Shown one piece after another: positions 1-11,738 of a stretch of DNA of 64,000 nucleotides (the stretch's first letter is position 1; every line of letters starts with the position of its first letter). The position numbers were made by a program, and so were the translations under genes. The stretch spans positions 352,162 to 416,161 of the forward strand of contig MNCI01013895.1 in NCBI GenBank assembly GCA_015680685.1, written 5' to 3'. Under the pieces are notes generated by a model. That model ran no database searches, had not been told where the DNA came from, and saw nothing but the letters and a program-made list of their open reading frames with translations. This DNA comes from Gnetum montanum (taxonomy: Eukaryota > Streptophyta > Gnetopsida > Gnetales > Gnetaceae).

Positions 1-287
1 ATCATGTACGCGATATCGCGGGGGATGCGATAGCGCGTCGAATGCGATATCGTGGCCGACGCAGACCACGTCTCATCAGTTACCAAGTAGTCACACTTAA
101 ATACTCGTGATTAAGTCGTACTCATTCCACAGTTAACAACAAGAATAATAAATGATGGTAAAGAAATATTAACTAAGAAAACAATAAATAACAATAACAA
201 TTAAATAATTAAATCTAAGTGACTGCTGCAATGATGAAGTAATCTCGATCTTTATTTCCGATCATGTGCGTGTCCAAGTATGTCACA

Positions 288-384
288 GTAAAATAAAGGT
301 GTCATACAATTACAAGCATCACATTGCAGGCATGCNGTAAAATAAAGGTGTCATACAATTACAAGCATCACATTGCAGGCATGC
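288..384. repeat. 48-bp exact duplication around a single n
   Basis: Bases 288-335 and 337-384 are identical and are separated only by the n at 336. No other LTR copy in the window has this block twice. The most likely cause is two overlapping contigs joined with a one-base placeholder, not a real tandem repeat. Confidence 0.8.
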
Positions 385-491
385 ACTAGGAAAATATTCT
401 AACTCCTACGGAAACAAAATGCAAGGGCTTTGCTACAACTACTAGAAAGGTACCTAAGTGTGGCGGAAGCACACTTATTTATAAGCTAGAA

Positions 492-580
492 ATAGACTTT
501 GCGTAAACGGGGCCGCGTCAACGCATGGGTGGATGNATAGACTTTGCGTAAATGGGGCCGCGTCAATGCATGGGTGGATG
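492..580. repeat. 44-bp duplication around a single n
   Basis: Bases 492-535 and 537-580 match except at two positions (both C/T) and are separated by the n at 536. This is the same layout as the duplication at 288-384 and is again probably an assembly join. Confidence 0.75.
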
Positions 581-712
581 CGTCAACGGGGCCACATATA
601 CGGGGCCGTGTATACACGACCTAGTTAATGCAGCCCCAATATCGAGGATCCAACATCGGGACCTATCAGACCAAAGCTCTGATAACTGGGCCTGATAGAC
701 CATGACTCATCA

Positions 713-1452
713 CGTATCAATGTAACATTTGCTTGTACGATCATCCCAAAGGTTAATGCCCAATCCTATCACATTTACATAGCATTGGGAAATAATGTTA
801 CATCCAAAGTTCGTACAAAAATACTGTGTTCAATCACAACGGCAAAAATCCTAGTCATGGGGGAGGCCACCCTCAAACTGGTCACACCCTTCATATCATC
901 CGAACCCAAGCGCTTATCAAGTTCAGCATCCTATTTCCCCAACCAGGTCAACATCGTCTATCTTGCCACATTATTATCATTCTCCTAAGTACTATCAACC
1001 CATGAAGTTTCCAACAAAATCACCTCCTCATGTGCTTTACACTTCTCAAATTCAATATTCTCATCCTTCATTTCCTTCTACATTACCACCAATAGTACCA
1101 GAGGGATTTGCACCACAACATCGACCCACAAATGTTACTTGTGTTGCTACTATCAACCGCAATGGGAATCCTCCACAACATCAAAGGCATCACTTCTTTA
1201 GACATGACCATAGAAAGGGACAACACAATTTCGAGACCACTGCATCCTCCCACTCAACACAAGTTCAACACTGTGGTGCATCTTTCTCCTCAAACTCAAT
1301 GCCTCGTGTTACCTTATCAAGGCCACTGATCAAAAATCCAACAACTATGTGGCCCAATGATTATAGCCACGTAGGGAGACATATCGATCCTTGCATACCA
1401 TCTTATGGTCAAGGGTGCCATAGTGGGTCAACTCCATATCAGTTAAACTCAN
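713..1452 (+). pseudogene. gag fragment of E1 (pol-less Athila-like element)
   Basis: This is a remnant of the C-terminal half of a retrotransposon gag (nucleocapsid end). At about 720-765 it encodes a zinc-knuckle-like run C-x2-C-x3-H-P-x-G with one stop inside (C-N-I-C-L-Y-D-H-P-K-G). A proline- and histidine-rich tail follows. The whole stretch matches the minus-strand gag of E2 (61150-62030) base for base over long runs. It is broken by frameshifts and stops and is truncated at 713 by the LTR piece to its left. One n sits at 1452. It would not make a working protein. Confidence 0.75.
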
Positions 1453-2144
1453 GTTATGGGTAACTCATCTATGAATAAAACACTCATGTGACTCGTTGGT
1501 TGAGGTGTTGTTCTATGCTATCAAGTCTCAAGTGACTAATTACTTGGACAGTAAGCCCATCACATCCATCCATCCATTTTATTAATAAGAGGTTCTACTC
1601 TGGGTCTGAATATATTCTTGACATCATTAAAACTTAAAGTAGTTTTGTGCTCATTATGCCCAGAGCAAAAAATAATGGACTAAGAGGGAATGGTCAGGGT
1701 GTGACATCAAGAGGACTTGTGGATTCTCTTTGGTGACATCTGTCGGATTTATCATACAGCCTGGTTGTACTAAGATCCTTGTAGATCTAACGAAAAATGG
1801 GAGTAAGAGTAATAAAAGCACTCACTCAAAAAAAAAACCCCAATGCTATTCTAGGGGGTCCCACTAGAAAGACATGCACCCATGCCTGAAGGTAGGCGGC
1901 TTCTCTGGATTAAGCATTCAAAAAAAAAACAAGAAGAAAGAAAAAAAAGGGGGGGGAGGGGAGATCAAGACAGTAGTGCCACAAAGAAATGCCAAATCAC
2001 TCCTCCCTTGAATAAAACGCCAATTGATCGTACGCCTTGCTGTCATGGTGTTCTTATGGTTATCCATCATGGGATGAAACAATGCAATGTCACTGATCAT
2101 AAGAATGGACTTGGTCTTGATTTTGGAGCGACGGGCTAATGATC
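1453..2144 (+). other. non-coding spacer of E1
   Basis: No gene is seen. The stretch follows gag directly and has counterparts downstream of protease in D (about 36000-36640, plus strand) and downstream of gag in E2 (about 60250-60990, minus strand). Shared landmarks are a run of CATC repeats near 1562-1577, the block around 1695-1730 and the block near 1775-1800. It is therefore an inherited part of this pol-less family. Confidence 0.65.
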
Positions 2145-2459
2145 AGATGTGTACGGATGATTAAGGACGGATGCTCATCGCACTTAGGCTAGCTTAGATT
2201 CTCTTCTCCCTTTCCCTCTTAGGTTAATCAGAGTTATTTTCCATTGCCTCTAGGAGTAGCACTAGCTTAGGACCACATCATGCACCTCACTAAACCATAT
2301 GTGACAAAGCAAATACTAATTCAGGTGGGAAGACAACAAACTACATTCAACGTGTAATTATCTAGATACCACAACTAGCTCGTCTACGAAGTTCGACCGA
2401 ATCGTGCGTGAACACTCGTATTCGTATGGTTGAGTGTAGGGATACCTCGCCACTCATCA
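2145..2459 (+). repeat. 3' half of an Athila-like LTR (U5 side)
   Basis: Matches the U5 half of the solo LTR at 12550-12909 and ends with the family terminus CACTCATCA at 2459. The U3 half, ORF-X and the polypurine tract that should precede it are missing, so a deletion joins the E1 spacer straight to the U5 part. Host-like sequence begins at 2460. Confidence 0.75.
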
Positions 2460-4178
2460 CCATCTACAATCAATCAAGGGTTTCAAATTACTAGAGTGTT
2501 CTCATCAATGAACAACAATTTGATATCTTACGCATACCCTTATCCATATCAAGTTCTTAATTCATTATGATTGTAGAGTTTAAAAATGTTCAATAACAAC
2601 CCCATTAGTACTTTAAATGAGTGGCATGATCGATTAGAAGTCTTCTTAAAGTTGTTTTGGCCTTAACATGAATAATTTACTTTAAAAAATTCTTAACATG
2701 TTTCCTTAGACTTACCTGTATAATACCTTTTGGTTGTTAGCAATTTTGAAAAAATCAACTCAAATTTCCCTCCCCCCAACTAAGGTGATTACTCCAGGAT
2801 CATGCAAATTGAGGCAATTGAGGCAATAATCAGCAAGTTATGATCGTTAGAAGTTGGAGTGTCAAAGCTTTGAGCTACAAAGAAAAATTGACAACTTCCT
2901 TCTTATGAAATTCAGAAATAAAAAAAAAATTCAACTCCCCCGCATTATATATAGGTTTTATGTGTGCGACATTGTAAATGCGACATTGTAGGTGCCTACC
3001 ATATCATAGATAGATGTCACCATAGAAAAATTATGACTTGGAAGTATATTGCTAATCTTGGGGTTCCAGGAAGATGAATTTACCGTGCTTTTGCTTCCAA
3101 AAACTTACTTTCTGTTTCAACAGAAGAATTTGCCCATTTTACCCTTGAAGAAAAACTTACTTTCTGTTTCAAAAGAAGAATTTGCCCATTTTACCCTTGA
3201 AGCATGGGATAAATCAGAAATCCAAAACCTTTTTGAAAACTCATTTTATCCTCAAGAATTTGATATTTTGAATTCGTAATTCATTGATTTTATTCCTTGG
3301 AAAACTGATTTTATTTTTGAAGAATCCAATAAATCTGAATTCCAAAACTATTTATCTCATCGTCAAGAATTTCTAAATCTGAATTCCAAAACAATTTACG
3401 GTGAAAACTCATCCATGAGATAGCTAATTAGATGGGCGGATGGAGTTTAACTCTGAGAAATTTGAGAATTTTTAAATTCAAAACTAGAAATATGAAAAAT
3501 CTGATATTTACTGCAACAAATTTAAATCTTATTTGTGGCAGACTTTTGTAATTAAATTTTGATATTTGTTTTGCACTTTTTTTCCCACGGCACTTTCATG
3601 ATTATTTTTCCGAAATTATCGGTGATGTTTACGTTTCCAAAGTTGTGGACGATGTTTACATTATTTTTCCGAAACTATCGCTGATGTTTACAGGTATATT
3701 TCACGTAAGCATTCAATGACCGATCGCATTATTATTTGTACAACGCTGCACATTTCCAGGAAACCATGAGCACGATGGGTAAATGCTGCATTCACAATTT
3801 ATTGGTATCTTGACTGGAAATTGATATTTGCAAGTCTGTAAACGTAAAGTAAAATTAATTAAATTATCTTGTTAATTTAGAATGATGGTAAGGTAAGCAT
3901 TTGTCAAGTGCTAAGGCTTGGCTTTACGTATGGGCATAGCCACTAAAATGGTAAGAAGAATTACTCATCAATTTGCAAGTTATTCCTGGTGCCAAGCTGT
4001 TGCCCATATGATTACGGTAAATGTAACAAATTTCCAACATCTATATCATCACAAATCCTTATACAGTTTTGTACTTTTGTATGGTCTTGCCATCAAGGTT
4101 GCCGTATAATATTTTGATACATATGATGCAGACGCAGTGTGAGACGTCACAAAAAAATTGATTTTCAAAGTAAATTGA
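2460..4178. other. host intergenic DNA, 3' flank of the CLT gene
   Basis: AT-rich sequence with no convincing gene. It contains a 52-bp tandem duplication (3099-3202) and a shorter direct repeat (about 3607-3632 and 3666-3692) sharing TTTTTCCGAAA. The 3' UTR of the CLT gene must lie in the part next to 4179, but I could not place its end. Confidence 0.5.
3099..3202. repeat. 52-bp tandem duplication
   Basis: Copies at 3099-3150 and 3151-3202 are nearly identical (TTTCAACAG against TTTCAAAAG). An open frame runs through both, but 52 is not a multiple of three, so the copies are read in different frames. That argues against coding. Confidence 0.8.
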
Positions 4179-7100
4179 TCAATCAATCTTTTCCGCAATC
4201 TTTTTATCACGCTTGGGTAAATTGTACATTAATAGCCCAATCACAAGAATAGCAGCACCAATAATAAACGTCGGTGCCAAACTGGATCCAGCCCCCACAT
4301 AAGGGAGATCAAAGGTAAATGCAAATATAGATAGAGGTACTGCACAAACACGAGTAAACATGTCAAAGAAATTGCTCACAAAGGACTTTAAACTGAAATT
4401 TAAAAACAAAAAGAAACATAAAATGAAGATTTTTATACGATGTGAGATTATGTTACCTGAAAGAGTTACTGAAAGAGAGGCCACCACGGCTGAGGACATT
4501 TTTACCAGTGAAAGAAGTGATATGTTAAAAAGTATATTCCCCAAAATAAAGAGAATAGGTAAGAGGGGTGCTCCCTGGCAATCTGAAAGACCACAAGCAA
4601 ATACCATTCCTAGTTAAAATAACAAACATTAACACATCCCTGAAATTTCAGTCCATGAAATTTGCTGCTATACAGTGGAAACAAACTTAGTTTTCACCTT
4701 TTCATTTCTTATTATTTTAACTTCCTTACTCTCTCTCTCTCTTTATCTCTTTTGCTTCTTTTTTTATTTTTTTTTGGGTTTTCCGTTTTTTTTTTTTTTT
4801 ACCTTGCTTGTGTAGTATCTTACCATCAGAAACGGTTCCCATGTTTACGAGGCAAGCTGTCCCTTCCTCAAAATATATTGGAAGCCTTGCAAATGGAATT
4901 CCTTTTAACGATGACAGGAACGGCAGAAGCAAGAGAACAAAGAGAGCCTACAAGGACAACAAAAGCTTGAAAAACATTAAGAAGCTATATTTCACATGTA
5001 TATTCACATCCATGAGATCAAGATCACAACAGGAATTTATGTATATATTTATTTTTCATTTATTATCATCTTTGCCATTAGGGACCATCATTTGGAGTGA
5101 TGGTAGGATGCTTCTTTCTCAAGTCAGAAAATGTCGGTTCATGCTTGGGGCACAACCACTTGGAAAGGCTAGGGTTTTGCTCATCCAATGACCCTCCCAG
5201 ATGCCACTTGGTTTGGTGAGATGAGCATTGAGACTTGGAATGATGATCCTTTTAACATTATTACAACTTTGAAATCTCTGATCAATGTGCCAATCAATAA
5301 TGCAAAAATAGAGAGCACTAGCTATCAAAGAAACATAAATGCTGGAAAACACTGATGCACAGTGAAGATGTCAAATTCATATTGGATTGTTGCTTACCAG
5401 CCAGAAAGTAAGAAACATATTCCTTGGTCATCATTCTAGCCTTTCATATTAGAGCATAACAAGAAGAAGCAATGGTTTGACTTTAAGAAGCAACAGGTAA
5501 GTTAGAGCATGCAGACTTTAGCTCATAGACTAGAAGGACAGTGTTCAAGAAACAATCAAGTAAAGCTGGTAATCATGGTAGATAAAAAGATAGTTATCAA
5601 GTAAAGCTGGTTGTCATGATAAAAAGCTTTATAGGTACAAGTATCAACCAAGGTTTATAATGACTGCTTGAATTTGTACGAAAAGTAAAGGTAATGCAAA
5701 CCAAAGATACCAATATGGCACAAGTAACCCAAATTAGAAAATGATACAATGAAAATCCATCCCTGGTATAGGTGCCTTGGAGAGGAATTATCTAGCATGT
5801 ATAACTGAGATAAGTATCTAACTTGGATTACAGGTAATGCGCACTCAGAAAGAAGGGTAAAAGGTTGAAGGATCTTGGCATGAAAAATAAGAATATAGGT
5901 ATTCTGCGTTGTTGTACAAAAATAAGAACCTATATTATTATTTTTAAAAGAAAACTTCAAAGCAATTGTTGCTTCTTGCAATGAATGCTAAAACTGAAAA
6001 CTCAATAAAATACCTAAAGGCAGATATGTTGGCTATGGATCTTTAAACAATGCGCTATGTTATAAGATATTAAAAAGACATAGCAAAAGATACAGACATC
6101 AAGGTTAGCACACAAGTACATAAAAACTAGTTTGGATTCAGCAATGTAACTTCAGTTGCAGGACTGTCACACTCACAAACAATATACAACTTCACTACCA
6201 TAATACAACTTAGAATTACTAAAAGGAAAAGGAAAAATAAACTCAAAAACCCTGGCAATGAGCTAAAGGGGGAAATGGTTCTAGTTAGACCATATTAAAG
6301 AAGTCTACTTTTGAGGAAAAGTGATCTATCAAAATTGTAATAGATGCATTATGAAGAGTTTCTTACAAAAGCCTGTGAGATTATTCTAGTAGAAATTAAT
6401 AGAGCATGAACCTCTATTTTCTAATGAAATTCAGATAATTTGCAGAAAGTTCTTTCAGCTTGTCATTACATTGAAGAACTAAATGTTTATAATCTGTAAG
6501 TAAAATTTATCTGATAAATCCACAGGATCTTTTTATGAACATAATAATAAATAAGTTTAATTTCATAAACATACTGAACTTCATGAATGCAGAAAGATAG
6601 TAGGTTACTATACTGTGACATGTTCTCTAATAATGACAATCAAAAACTCCAAGTATTCAGATACATACGCTGAGACACATTCTTTATGTCTGTTATTCTA
6701 AGGTTCACATAACTTTAATGTATTGAGAAACAGATAGAAAATGTTAGCTACCTGAAAGCCCGATCCAAAAGAATTAACAACAAAAATGTCTACAGATCCT
6801 CCCTGAAACCAAATTATTGAGTGGAACAACTATTTAGAACAATCCAAAAAGAATGCCATGAAGCTCACAATTCCATAATGCAACACCAAACTTACTTTTA
6901 AACATTTAGCTGCTTCAAGGAATATAGATTCCTGCAGGAAATGGAGATTGAAAAGATAAAGATATCAGACGTGCTTCCATATTTCAACAGCTTCCTAAAA
7001 ATGCAATATCAAATTATGAAAGTAAACAGAACTTTTAGAATTGAGGCACCAGCTTGAAATGATGCTGAAGCTAACATCAAAAATGGCCAAAGGAGTTCCA

Positions 7101-10100
7101 AATGCTCAGACAGTACATCCATCTTAGCTCCACTAGAACAAACAAAAAATATATCAAGTGTTAAAAGATAAACATATACCTAATGCTCTCTTGTGACTAG
7201 ATCAATATGCTCGCAGACGGTATTTCAATGCAGGCACACGACAACTAGAGTTCAACATTAAGATGAAAATGACAGTAAAATGCATGTACCTTAAAAACTA
7301 ACTAAATACTATGGCAACTATTATGATTTCATACAATTTCCATCATAATGGTGTTCTACGGCGTTACAAAACTTTATAGAATACAAAAAAAAAATGCGTT
7401 AAATTATCATAGTTTTGCAAATTGATTATAAATTCAAGAAATGAAGAACCTAAAAAAAAGTGGCAATTGAAATGTCAATGGCAAATCCTGCATATACTGT
7501 AGAAATGGCATTGTCGTTAAAAGATAACTACTAAAAACCAAGTATATAAGCAAAATATAGCATATTAAGAAAAAAAATGTACATGAAGTTGCATAAACAA
7601 TTACTGTAACATGAAATCAATTTGACAGTCATTAAGGGCATTGGCAATGATTTAAGAATCAATATAATGTTGTCTAATGCTGCCTGAAAGCTAAGTCTGG
7701 TAAGTGTTTTATGAATATGAAAATAGTTACTTGCCATAATACCTAGTGACAGCAATAGCAACACCTACAGCGACCATGAAACAACCAAGTGTTTGATTCC
7801 ATGCGTAACGCCTTTTTAGGAGCACAACTGAAAATATAAGCTGCCAAACCAGAAATGTCTGCACAGATGCAAATATATTAAAAGATGCCAAACTATAAAT
7901 TAAAATAACCATATCTCTGTAAAAGACTTTAGTGAATAAACCCCTTTCAACAAAAAATAAAAATTGTAAATTAGAAAACTAGATTTGGAGTACTACTAAG
8001 AATTCTTGGGATCTTAGAGATCAACCATGGAACCTGCTCAAGTGTAAAAATGTTGAGATTAGTCTATATCTGATGTAGAACCAGATCTTACAAAAATCAG
8101 CACAAAGCAAAACAACAAAGCAAGGCATCCAAATCCCTTGGATCATTGCACATTCAGCACTTCATGGATGCAAAATCCTTAAACTTAACCCTATTTGACT
8201 ACAATTTGAGCCTTGGCACCTTAAACAAGCAGATCTACAAAAGCTTCCCACAAAACTATTAATTCATGGCAACATCACCAAGTAACTACATCAATATCTT
8301 TTTTAACTCATCATCATCATCTTGGTGCCTTTATCCTATCTAGGATGGGCTGACAATTAAGGTGAGCGAAGGATTTGACAATGGTTGGCTGTCTAGTATT
8401 AATATATTTTTAACCGTTTATATAAAATCAATTTTAAACAAGAGGTATTATAGATGGCATCAATCAATAAATAGATGATTCCAGAATCCATCAAGGATTA
8501 ATGTTAATGGAAAAGGATCCAAAAGTTCGTAACATCACCTCTGACCTCGGAAAACCTTGTGACTAAATTATCAATCAGCAGAGATTAAAATGGGGTGAAA
8601 ACATGCTATTCAAGACGAACTCATAGAGAAATTACCTGAGATAAAACCGGGATCAGTGCCCCTGGAAGATGAACTGGCAAGGACAAATAAGATACAGATC
8701 AAAAAAACATCAATCATGTCATCTACATTCAACCGATCCATTGCTGGAATTCTATATGAACATAGTAATCAGCATGGAGGATTTCATTGTTTCAAATTTT
8801 AATGAATGCCAAATTTTGGATATAGCTAACCAAGTTATGAATAACGGAGAATGAATAAAAGAGATAGAATGCAAAAAAATGATAATAATAAAACAAGTCT
8901 ATTTACATGCATAAAGCAATTAAACTACAATGGTGCCAAAAAAGAAAAAAGAAAAAAAACCAGGGGTTGGATAACAACACACCTGCTGCAGCCATGCCTG
9001 AAGCAACACCAAGGGCCTCCAAAGCACCAATGGCGATGAAGCGCCATTTAGGCAACTTCAGCATTTCATCCGTCACAATTCCCATGCGATACCGGAAATA
9101 TAGAATGGAAAAATAAACAGCCACATAACTGTTGAACACAGTGATAATCAAATAATTAATTAGTGTAAACCATGACAATCCTGGAAGAAGTTAGAATTAC
9201 AAACGAAGGAGAAAATGAACTAAATAAGCAACATATAATTCTGTATGGAAAATGAATATGGAAAGGTACCTAAAGCATTGGATAACAAAAATATTAAACA
9301 GAGCCATTTATGTTGCTGGCAGATGCATGATCCTTTACTCTATGCTACACTTGCTGTTCTTATTTTGGTTTCTTATCAATCAAATTCTTTTAAGGTTATG
9401 ATATGTAATAAGCAAAATCAGATTGTATTCTCATCGCCCAAGGATAAAAACTGGAAGATGGATAAAATATTCCTAGAGTATCTCTGATCACCTTGAAGAT
9501 GCGCATATGAATTGTTTCAAATGCATACTATTACAGTTAATCATTTTTCCGAATCATTGTTAAATTACCATGAAATGTATATAAACTCTGCACTGGATCC
9601 GAAAGGTCTTCTAACCTAATAAAATACCTCAGTTTCAGTTTCTTTATTTCATTATCCTCAATTGCCATGTATCTAAATTTTTCTCTATTTTAGAATTAGA
9701 CCAAAGTACATGTCCATAACCAAATAAATAGCAAAATCAAAACGCATTGGGTTTCTAAATTTAGCCGATGAAACCCAGATTGAAACTTACCCAAAGGTTG
9801 TAAGCAATTTGGCATGTGAAACCCAGATTGAAACTTACCCAAAAGTTGTAAGCTGAGCAAGGAAAAATGGGTAATCCTTGAGTGGAACCAGAGCCATTTT
9901 ATACAGAACTCGGTTAGCAACAGCAAAAATCACAGTGATGGCAGCAGCACTAAAGATCCCGCCCTTTGGTTGTGAATCATAAAACCCAATTCCTCCACTA
10001 GCCATGGAGCTCTTAGCCCTAACAACAGTCATTCTACAACACTTTCTTGTGCCAGAGCAATACTGCAAAACTTTGGCAGGGTTCCTTGAGCCCAAGACCA

Positions 10101-10278
10101 ATACAGAACGCTCTGAATTAACAAATTTCTCGGGAGAAATTATTGACCTTTCTGAATCAACAAATTTCGTGGGATAAATTATTGACCTCTTCTTGTGGTT
10201 TACTGAGAATCCACACCAGCCTGAGATTCGGGACAATGGCAGACTAGCACACAGTCCCGGTTGCAATAGCAGATTCAT
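4179..10278 (-). CDS. CLT: CRT-like transporter (CLT family), plastid envelope, 10 exons
   Basis: Plant homologue of the Plasmodium chloroquine-resistance transporter, in the drug/metabolite transporter superfamily. Arabidopsis CLT1-3 move glutathione and gamma-glutamylcysteine across the plastid envelope. Exons, in gene order: 10278-9839, 9128-8983, 8673-8636, 7858-7743, 7132-7033, 6931-6896, 6802-6752, 4947-4824, 4582-4457, 4339-4179. All junctions are GT/AG, phases close and 1338 nt give 445 residues plus stop. Exon 1 has a Ser/Arg-rich leader without acidic start, fitting a plastid transit peptide, then the first helix with N-R-V-L-Y-K. Later exons give L-P-G-A-L-I-P-V-L-S-Q, T-F-L-V-W-Q, V-N-S-F-G-S-G-F-Q and V-P-L-S-I-F-A-F, in the order expected for CLT proteins. 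Exons 3 and 6 are only 38 and 36 nt. Substrate is inferred from the family. The gene looks intact. Confidence 0.93.
9771..9855 (-). repeat. 48-bp tandem duplication over the CLT exon 1 splice donor
   Basis: The block starting AAACCCAGATTG at 9771 recurs at 9819, an offset of 48 bp. In gene sense each copy holds the exon end and the donor GTAAGT, at 9838 (used in my model) and at 9790. Use of the second donor would retain an in-frame TAA that follows the first donor, so only the upstream donor gives a full protein. Confidence 0.8.
10112..10189 (-). repeat. 39-bp in-frame tandem duplication in the CLT transit peptide
   Basis: Units 10112-10150 and 10151-10189 are nearly identical and encode two 13-residue repeats (R-S-I-I-Y-P-T-K-F-V-D-S-E, then R-S-I-I-S-P-E-K-F-V-N-S-E). 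The repeat adds length to the presumed transit peptide and leaves the membrane part untouched. Confidence 0.85.
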
Positions 10279-11488
10279 TTCTGCGGCAAAATCTTTGAAC
10301 AGGCTAAAAAACCAAAAAAAAAAAAAATTTCAGCTGCTGGGCATATTGTTTTTTCACCGCCTGCTGTATCTGTCAACAGTGACGGCACTCAAGAAACGTA
10401 TTCGGCCCTGCAACTTTTGTTTTTTTTTACCGTGCTTTTGCTGTTGGGAATGCTGGATCTTTCGTTTTCTTTATTATTTTACAGAAAAGATTTGAAGAAC
10501 GGAATTTTCACGGTTGACGGTTTGGTTTTCAACCCAGAAAAACCGATCTTTTCTGCCAAATGAAAATAGGTCAGAACCTTAGAAGCTAAGGCACCTCAAC
10601 TATGATCATACTTGATGATGTTGCTGTGAAACTTTAACATGCGGATATATGGTATTGTGAAATGCTTTCTAGGAATATGGCACGTGCCTTTACGTGTAAT
10701 TTTGTGGGTGGCACGTGTCTCCTCTGAGTGTAGCATATTTTATCGTCTTTAGATGACACGTGGTTTAAGATGTCCTTGGAATTAAAATGTGACACCATTG
10801 TTCTATCTGTTTCACTTTGTTCTAGCTACCTTTAATGTGTTTTTTACTACTTAACACAATTATCTATTTTCAGCTATTCTTATTTATTTACCAAATCAAA
10901 TTGCTAAAGCAAGAATGAGCTCTCATTATCTCCTTATTGAAACAAGTCTTTCCATCAATTTACTAAGAGAAGAGCGTATTTGTAGACTATGTAAACAAAT
11001 CATAGAAGATGAACATATTTTTTTTATTTTGCCCATCTTTAGCTCACATTCGATTGAATTATACTATTAATTGTAATATGCTAATTGCTTTATTTAAAAT
11101 TGGCCTTATCTGCTTGGGCATTACATCAATGATGTGTTCAACTTTCTTCAACACTATGTTGAGGCATTGTAACTATCTTTTTAAGTTAAAGCTCATTTTC
11201 TTACTTTTTAAAGGGCAAGTTATAATTTGTGTGTCTAAAACAATGCCTCCTTAAGTAACTATAATCAAAAAGCATTTATATTGAAATATAATGGAAATGA
11301 AGATGCTTAATTATGTTTCATTAACACCATGAAGAGTTTATAATGTAGTTCTTTTGTATTTCATGCCCATGACCAAGGTTTACCTTCGAAAAGTTAGCTA
11401 TGTAAGTTTTATATGCTTTAGCCTATTTTATATAATATAATATAATTGTATTTCTTAAAATATAAAAAAAAATCTTTGAATCTCTCTT
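10279..11488. other. upstream region of the CLT gene
   Basis: Contains the 5' UTR and promoter of the minus-strand CLT gene, with a G-box cluster at 10681-10762. Beyond about 10800 it is AT-rich host sequence in which I see no gene. It ends where element D begins at 11489. Confidence 0.5.
10681..10762 (-). promoter_or_regulatory. cluster of three G-boxes (CACGTG) upstream of CLT
   Basis: CACGTG occurs at 10681-10686, 10712-10717 and 10757-10762, with a further ACGT core at 10692-10695. The cluster lies about 400-485 bp upstream of the CLT ATG. G-boxes are bound by plant bZIP and bHLH factors (light, abscisic acid and stress responses). Control of CLT by these sites is an inference from position. 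Confidence 0.5.
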
Positions 11489-11738
11489 TGATAAATCAAA
11501 TTTTCCTAAGGCTATGATATCAAACATGCGATATTGGAGCCATGATATTGAATCCCCAATATCGAGGCACAAGCTACAATGTCGCTTATTCAATCTTGCA
11601 GACATGTGTAGGCTTATAAATATGACACTTAGGCACACAATCCAAAACTCTTACAGTTTACTTTTGTAGCTTAGCAATAGAGTATGTGCCCATAGTGTGG
11701 TGTTAAGTGATTAAATAGTGTCTTTATTCGAGCATCTT
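11489..11738 (+). repeat. element D 5' LTR, first part (U3-R)
   Basis: Begins TGATAAATCA and matches the start of D's 3' LTR at 57815-57970. A TATA-like TTATAAATA lies at 11613-11621. It is interrupted at 11738 by element A; the LTR continues at 31494. Confidence 0.85.

Larger units (their letters stand above)
1..712 (-). repeat. LTR fragment of the Athila-like A/D/E family
   Basis: Reads in reverse as an LTR beginning TGATGAGTCA at 712. It contains the family block at about 218-285 that is also found at 58200-58265 and 63500-63565. GATATC-rich sequence lies at 1-60. The piece is cut by the window start and holds two odd duplications around single n's. The sequence from 713 on is gag in the opposite orientation, so this LTR belongs to a different insertion from the gag piece beside it. 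Confidence 0.75.

Noticed and set aside
963-1463. 166-codon open frame on the plus strand
   Set aside because: It lies in the decayed E1 gag tail; no start context, frame not shared with the E2 copy over its full length.
3049-3279. 76-codon plus-strand frame over a tandem repeat
   Set aside because: The 52-bp repeat shifts frame between copies, so the two copies do not encode the same peptide.
4726-4800. CT-run and T-run near 4730-4800
   Set aside because: Simple sequence in the intron next to CLT exon 8; no function needed beyond a possible pyrimidine tract.
7531-7764. 77-codon hydrophobic minus-strand frame
   Set aside because: It lies in CLT intron 4 and has no homology I recognise; the exon before it ends at 7743.
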